From: Acanthosepion esculentum
Taxonomy: Eukaryota; Mollusca; Cephalopoda; Sepiida; Sepiidae
Assembly: GCA_964036315.1 (NCBI GenBank)
Contig: CAXIWW010000817.1
Span: 1,771,501 to 1,835,500 of the forward strand
DNA length: 64,000 nucleotides
Direction of reading: 5' to 3'
The notes beneath the pieces were generated by a model that saw nothing but the letters and a program-made list of their open reading frames with translations, searched no databases and had not been told where the DNA came from. Below are positions 59,711 through 64,000 of this stretch, in pieces. The number at the start of each line of letters is the position of its first letter. The first letter of the stretch is position 1. The translations under genes were made by a program, and so were the position numbers.

Positions 59711-60380
59711 GCTTGGGGACCATATCTGAACGTCTTGTGTAAGATGATACACTACGTCTAGCAGCCCTGTTTCTGATCTCTTGGTTTCTGGTGCATATTT
59801 GAGCGTCTAATATAAGATTTTAGACTATGTCCAGCAGCATAGCCTCTGACCTGTTGGCTTCCGGTCCATATTTGAGCGTCTTGTGTAAGATGATACACTG
59901 CGTCCAGCAGCCCTGTTTCTGATCTCTTGGTTAGTGGTGCATATTTGAGCGTCTAATGTAAAAAGATAAACTACGACCAGCAGCATGGCCTCTGATCTGT
60001 TGGTTTCCGGTCCATATTTGAGCGTCTAATGTAAGATTTTAGACTACGTCCAGCAGCATGGCCTCTGACCTGTTGGCTTCCGGACCATATCTGAGCGTCT
60101 TGTGTCAGATGATACACTACGTCTAGCAGCCATGATTCTGATCTGTTGGTTTCTGGTGCATATTTGAGCGTCTAATGTAAAAAGATAAACTACGACCAGC
60201 AGCATGGCCTCTGATCTGTTGGTTTCCGGTTCATATTTGAGCGTCTAATGTAAGATTTTAGACTACGTCCAGCAGCATGGACTCTGACCTCTTAGCTTCC
60301 GGTTCATATTTGAGCGTCTTGTGTAAGATGATACACTACGTCCAGCAGCCATGATTCTGATCTGTTGGTTTCTGGTGCAT
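59711..60380 (-). repeat. Segmental duplicate B-iv, copy 1 (partner 63331-64000)
   Basis: 670 bp starting at gcttggggaccatatctg reappear at 63331 with an offset of 3620 bp. I found no difference over the stretches I compared, including the rare tgtgtcagatgatac and ttagtggtgcat variants. The partner continues past the window end, so the true length is unknown. Confidence 0.9.
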
Positions 60381-61075
60381 ATTTGTGCGTCTAATGTAAA
60401 AAGATAAGCTACGTACAGCAGCATGGCCTCTGAACTGTTGGTTTCCGGTCCATATTTGAGCGTCTAATATAAGATTTTAGACTACGCCTAGCAGCATGGC
60501 CTCTGAGCTGTTGGCTTCAGGTCCATATTTGAGCGTCTTGTGTAAGATGATACACTACGTCAAGCAGCCCTGTTTCTGATCTCTTGGTATCTTGTGCATA
60601 TATGAGCGTCTAATGTAAAAAGATATACTACGTCCAGCAGCATGGCCTCTGATCTGTTGGTTTCCGGTCCATATTTGAGCGTCTAATATAAGATTTTAGA
60701 CTACGTGCAGCAGCATAGCCTCTGACCTGTTTGCTTCCGGTCCATATTTGAGAGTCTTTTGTAAGATGATACACTACGTCCAGCAGCCCTGTTTCTGATC
60801 TCTTGGTTTCTTGTGCATATTTGAGCGTCTAATGTAAAAAGATATACTACGACCAGCAGCATGGCCTCTGATCTGTTGGTTTCCGGTCTATATTTGAGCG
60901 TCTAATGTAAGATTTTAGACTACGTCCAGCAGCATGGCCTCTGACCTGTATGTTTCCTGTCGATATTTGAGCGTCTTGTGTAAGATGATACACTACGTCC
61001 AGCAGCCATGATTCTGATCTGTTGGTTTCTGGTGCTTATTTGAGCGTCTAATATAAAAAGATAAACTACGTCCAG

Positions 61076-61335
61076 CAGCATGGGCTCTGATCTGTTGGAT
61101 TCCGGTCCATATTTGAGCGTCTAATGTAAGATTTTAGATTACGCCCAGCAGCATGGCCTCTGACCTCTTGGCTTCCGGTCAATATTTGACCGTCTTGTGT
61201 AAGATGATACACTACGTCCAGCAGCCATGATACTGATCTCTTGTTTCTGATGCATATTTGAGCGTCTAATGTAAAAAGATAAACTACGTCCAGCAGCATG
61301 GCCTCTGATCTTTTGGATTCCGGTCCATATTTGAG
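61076..61335 (-). repeat. Segmental duplicate B-v, copy 1 (partner 63091-63330)
   Basis: About 240 bp, with gttggattccggtcc, ggtcaatatttgaccgtc and agccatgatactgatctc in order. They recur at 63091-63330, offset 2015 bp. A third, slightly diverged relative is at 28731-28930 in the left reverse block. The left and right reverse blocks therefore share this lineage. Confidence 0.8.
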
Positions 61336-63090
61336 CGTCTAATGTAAAAGGTAAACTACGTCCAGCAGCATGGCCTCTGATCTGTTGTTTCCGGTCCATA
61401 TTTGAGCGTCTAAGCCGCATTGCATCTGACCTGTTGGCTTCAGGTCCATATTTGAGCCTCTTTTGTATGATGATACACTACGTCCAGCAGCCCTGTTTCT
61501 GAACTCTTGGTATCTTGTGCATATTTGAGCGTCTAATGTAAAAAGATATACTACGTCCAGCAGCATGGCCTCTGATCTGTTGTTTCCGGTCCATATTTGA
61601 GCGTCTAATATAAGATTTTAGACTACGTCCAGCAGCATAGCCTCTGACCTGTTGGCTTCCGGTCCATATTTGAGCGTCTTGTGTAAGATGATACATTACG
61701 TCCAGCAGCCCTGTTTCTGATCTCTTGGTTTCTTGTGGATATTTGAGCGTCTAATGTAAAAAGATATACTACGTGCAGCAGCATGGCCTCTGATATGTTG
61801 GTTTCCGGTCCATATTTGAGCGTCTAATGTAAGATTTCAGACTAGGCCCAGCAGCATGGTCTCTGACCTGTTGGCTTCCGGACCATATCTGAGCGTCTTG
61901 TGTAAGATGATACACTACTTCTAGCAGCCATGATTCTGATCTGTTGGTTTCTGGTGCATATTTGAGCGTCTAATGTAAAAAGATAAACTACGTCCAGCAG
62001 CATGGCTTCTGATCTGTTGGTTTCCGGTCCATATTTGAGCGTCTAATGTAAGATTTTAGACTACGCCCAGCAGCATGGCCTCTGAACTCTTGGTTTCCGG
62101 TCCGTATTTGAGCGTCTTGTGTATATGATACACAACGTCCTGCAGCCCTGTTTCTGATCTCTTGGTTTCTGGTGCATATATGAGCGTCTAATGTAAAAAG
62201 ATAATCTACGTCTAGCAGCATGGCCTCTGATCTGTTGATTTCCGATTCATATTTGAGCGTCTAATGTAATATTTTAGACTACATCCAACAGCATGGCCTC
62301 TGACCTGTTGGCTTCCGCTCCATATTTGAGCGTCTTCTGTAAGATAATACACTACGTCCAGCAGCCCTGTTTCTGATCTCTTGGTTTCTGGTGCATATTT
62401 GACCGTCTAATGTAAAAGATAAACTACGTCCAGCAGCATGGCCTCTGATCTGTTGGTTTCCGGTCCATATTTGAGCCTCTAATGTAAGAATTTAGACTAC
62501 GACCAGCAGCATGGACTCTGACCTCTTGGCTTCCGGTCCATATTCGAGCGTCTTGTGTAAGATGATACACTACGTCCAGCAGCCATGATTCTGATCTGTT
62601 GGTTTCTGGTGCATATTTGAGCGTCTAATGTGTAAAAGATAAGCTACGTACAGCAGCATGGCCTCTGATCTGTTGGTTTCCGGACCATATTTGAGCGTCC
62701 AATGTAAGATTTTAGACTACGTCCAGCCGCATTGCCTCTGACCTGTTGGCTTCAGGTCCATCTTTGAGCGTATAGTGTAAGAAGATACACTACGTCCAGC
62801 AGCCCTGTTTCTGATCTCTTGGTATCTTGTGCATATTTGAGCGTCTAATTTAAAAAAATAAACTACGTCCAGCAGCATACCCTATGATCTGTTGATTTCC
62901 GGTCCATATTTGAGCGTCTAATGTAAGATTTTAGACAACGTCCAGCAACATGGCCTCTGAACTCTTGGTTTCCGGTCCGTATTTGAGCGTCTTGTGTATA
63001 TGATACACAAAGTCCAGCAGCCCTGTTTCTGATCTCTTGGTTTCTGGTGCATATATGAGCGTCTAATGTAAAAAGATAATCTACGGTCAG

Positions 63091-63330
63091 CAGCATGGCC
63101 TCTGATCTGTTGGATTCCGGTCCATATTTGAGCGTCTAATGTAAGATTTTAGATTACGCCCAGCAGCATGGCCTCTGACCTCTTGGCTTCCGGTCAATAT
63201 TTGACCGTCTTGTGTAAGATGATACACTACGTCCAGCAGCCATGATACTGATCTCTTGTTTCTGATGCATATTTGAGCGTCTAATGTAAAAAGATAAACT
63301 ACGTCCAGCAGCATGGCCTCTGATCTTTTG
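63091..63330 (-). repeat. Segmental duplicate B-v, copy 2 (partner 61076-61335)
   Basis: Second copy, offset 2015 bp, with the same three markers. It abuts duplicate B-iv directly at 63331. The right edge of the window is therefore a mosaic of two separately copied segments. Confidence 0.8.
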
Positions 63331-64000
63331 GCTTGGGGACCATATCTGAACGTCTTGTGTAAGATGATACACTACGTCTAGCAGCCCTGTTTCTGATCTC
63401 TTGGTTTCTGGTGCATATTTGAGCGTCTAATATAAGATTTTAGACTATGTCCAGCAGCATAGCCTCTGACCTGTTGGCTTCCGGTCCATATTTGAGCGTC
63501 TTGTGTAAGATGATACACTGCGTCCAGCAGCCCTGTTTCTGATCTCTTGGTTAGTGGTGCATATTTGAGCGTCTAATGTAAAAAGATAAACTACGACCAG
63601 CAGCATGGCCTCTGATCTGTTGGTTTCCGGTCCATATTTGAGCGTCTAATGTAAGATTTTAGACTACGTCCAGCAGCATGGCCTCTGACCTGTTGGCTTC
63701 CGGACCATATCTGAGCGTCTTGTGTCAGATGATACACTACGTCTAGCAGCCATGATTCTGATCTGTTGGTTTCTGGTGCATATTTGAGCGTCTAATGTAA
63801 AAAGATAAACTACGACCAGCAGCATGGCCTCTGATCTGTTGGTTTCCGGTTCATATTTGAGCGTCTAATGTAAGATTTTAGACTACGTCCAGCAGCATGG
63901 ACTCTGACCTCTTAGCTTCCGGTTCATATTTGAGCGTCTTGTGTAAGATGATACACTACGTCCAGCAGCCATGATTCTGATCTGTTGGTTTCTGGTGCAT
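63331..64000 (-). repeat. Segmental duplicate B-iv, copy 2, cut by the window edge
   Basis: Second copy, offset 3620 bp from 59711-60380. It begins with the same gcttggggaccatatctg variant directly after a tgatctttt monomer that differs from the sequence before copy 1. The left breakpoint therefore lies at about 63331. Confidence 0.9.

Larger units (their letters stand above)
57601..64000 (-). repeat. Satellite B array, reverse, right block (about 88 monomers, runs off the window)
   Basis: Reverse B monomers in the 219-bp HOR order fill the rest of the window. The distinctive gtgtatatgatacacaa HOR occurs near 62118 and 62993, matching the same variant on the forward strand at 45-54 kb and in the reverse block near 28400 and 31230. 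A Y-shaped hybrid monomer, with tgcatatttgagcgtctaat followed by ataagattttag, lies at 59786-59830 and again at 63406-63450. Confidence 0.97.

Overview
This window holds no gene that I can support. All 64 kb is satellite DNA from four unrelated tandem-repeat families, called A, B, C and D here. Long homogeneous arrays, a three-monomer higher-order repeat (HOR), unequal-crossover scars and no usable coding sequence point to a eukaryotic nuclear genome, most likely pericentromeric, centromeric or other heterochromatin. I do not recognise the families, so I cannot name the organism. There are no rRNA, tRNA, CRISPR, IS or phage signatures, and no telomeric arrays. Long open frames exist on both strands, but they come from repeats that lack stop codons.

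Families: A is a G/T-rich minisatellite with units of about 43 and 31 bp, which differ by a 12-bp module. B is a 73-bp monomer in three alternating types that form a 219-bp HOR. C is an A+T-rich satellite of about 394 bp. D is a 60-bp satellite. Approximate totals are A 22.5 kb, B 34.6 kb, C 2.9 kb and D 4.1 kb.

Layout (> is the orientation of the first copy): A> 1-20545; C> 20546-21389; B> 21390-22774; <B 22775-33461; <C 33462-35096; <A 35097-37005; D> 37006-40401; <D 40402-41116; C> 41117-41514; B> 41515-57600; <B 57601-64000. The first seven blocks read A C B | B C A and form a mirror. The A/C and C/B boundaries on the two sides are inverted copies of one another; 106 bp at the C/B boundary are identical. 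A third, internally deleted copy of the C/B boundary lies at 41.5 kb. Three inversion centres (about 22771, 40408 and 57613) have short asymmetric spacers.

Inside the arrays, large near-identical segments (0.7-2.8 kb) recur. In B, copies often differ by whole monomers or whole 219-bp HORs, as expected from unequal exchange or gene conversion. The most notable feature is this architecture: one ancestral A-C-B satellite junction inverted and re-used, with D inserted as its own inverted pair. I see no encoded system. All coordinates and identities come from reading by eye; boundaries within arrays are good to about 10-50 bp unless stated.
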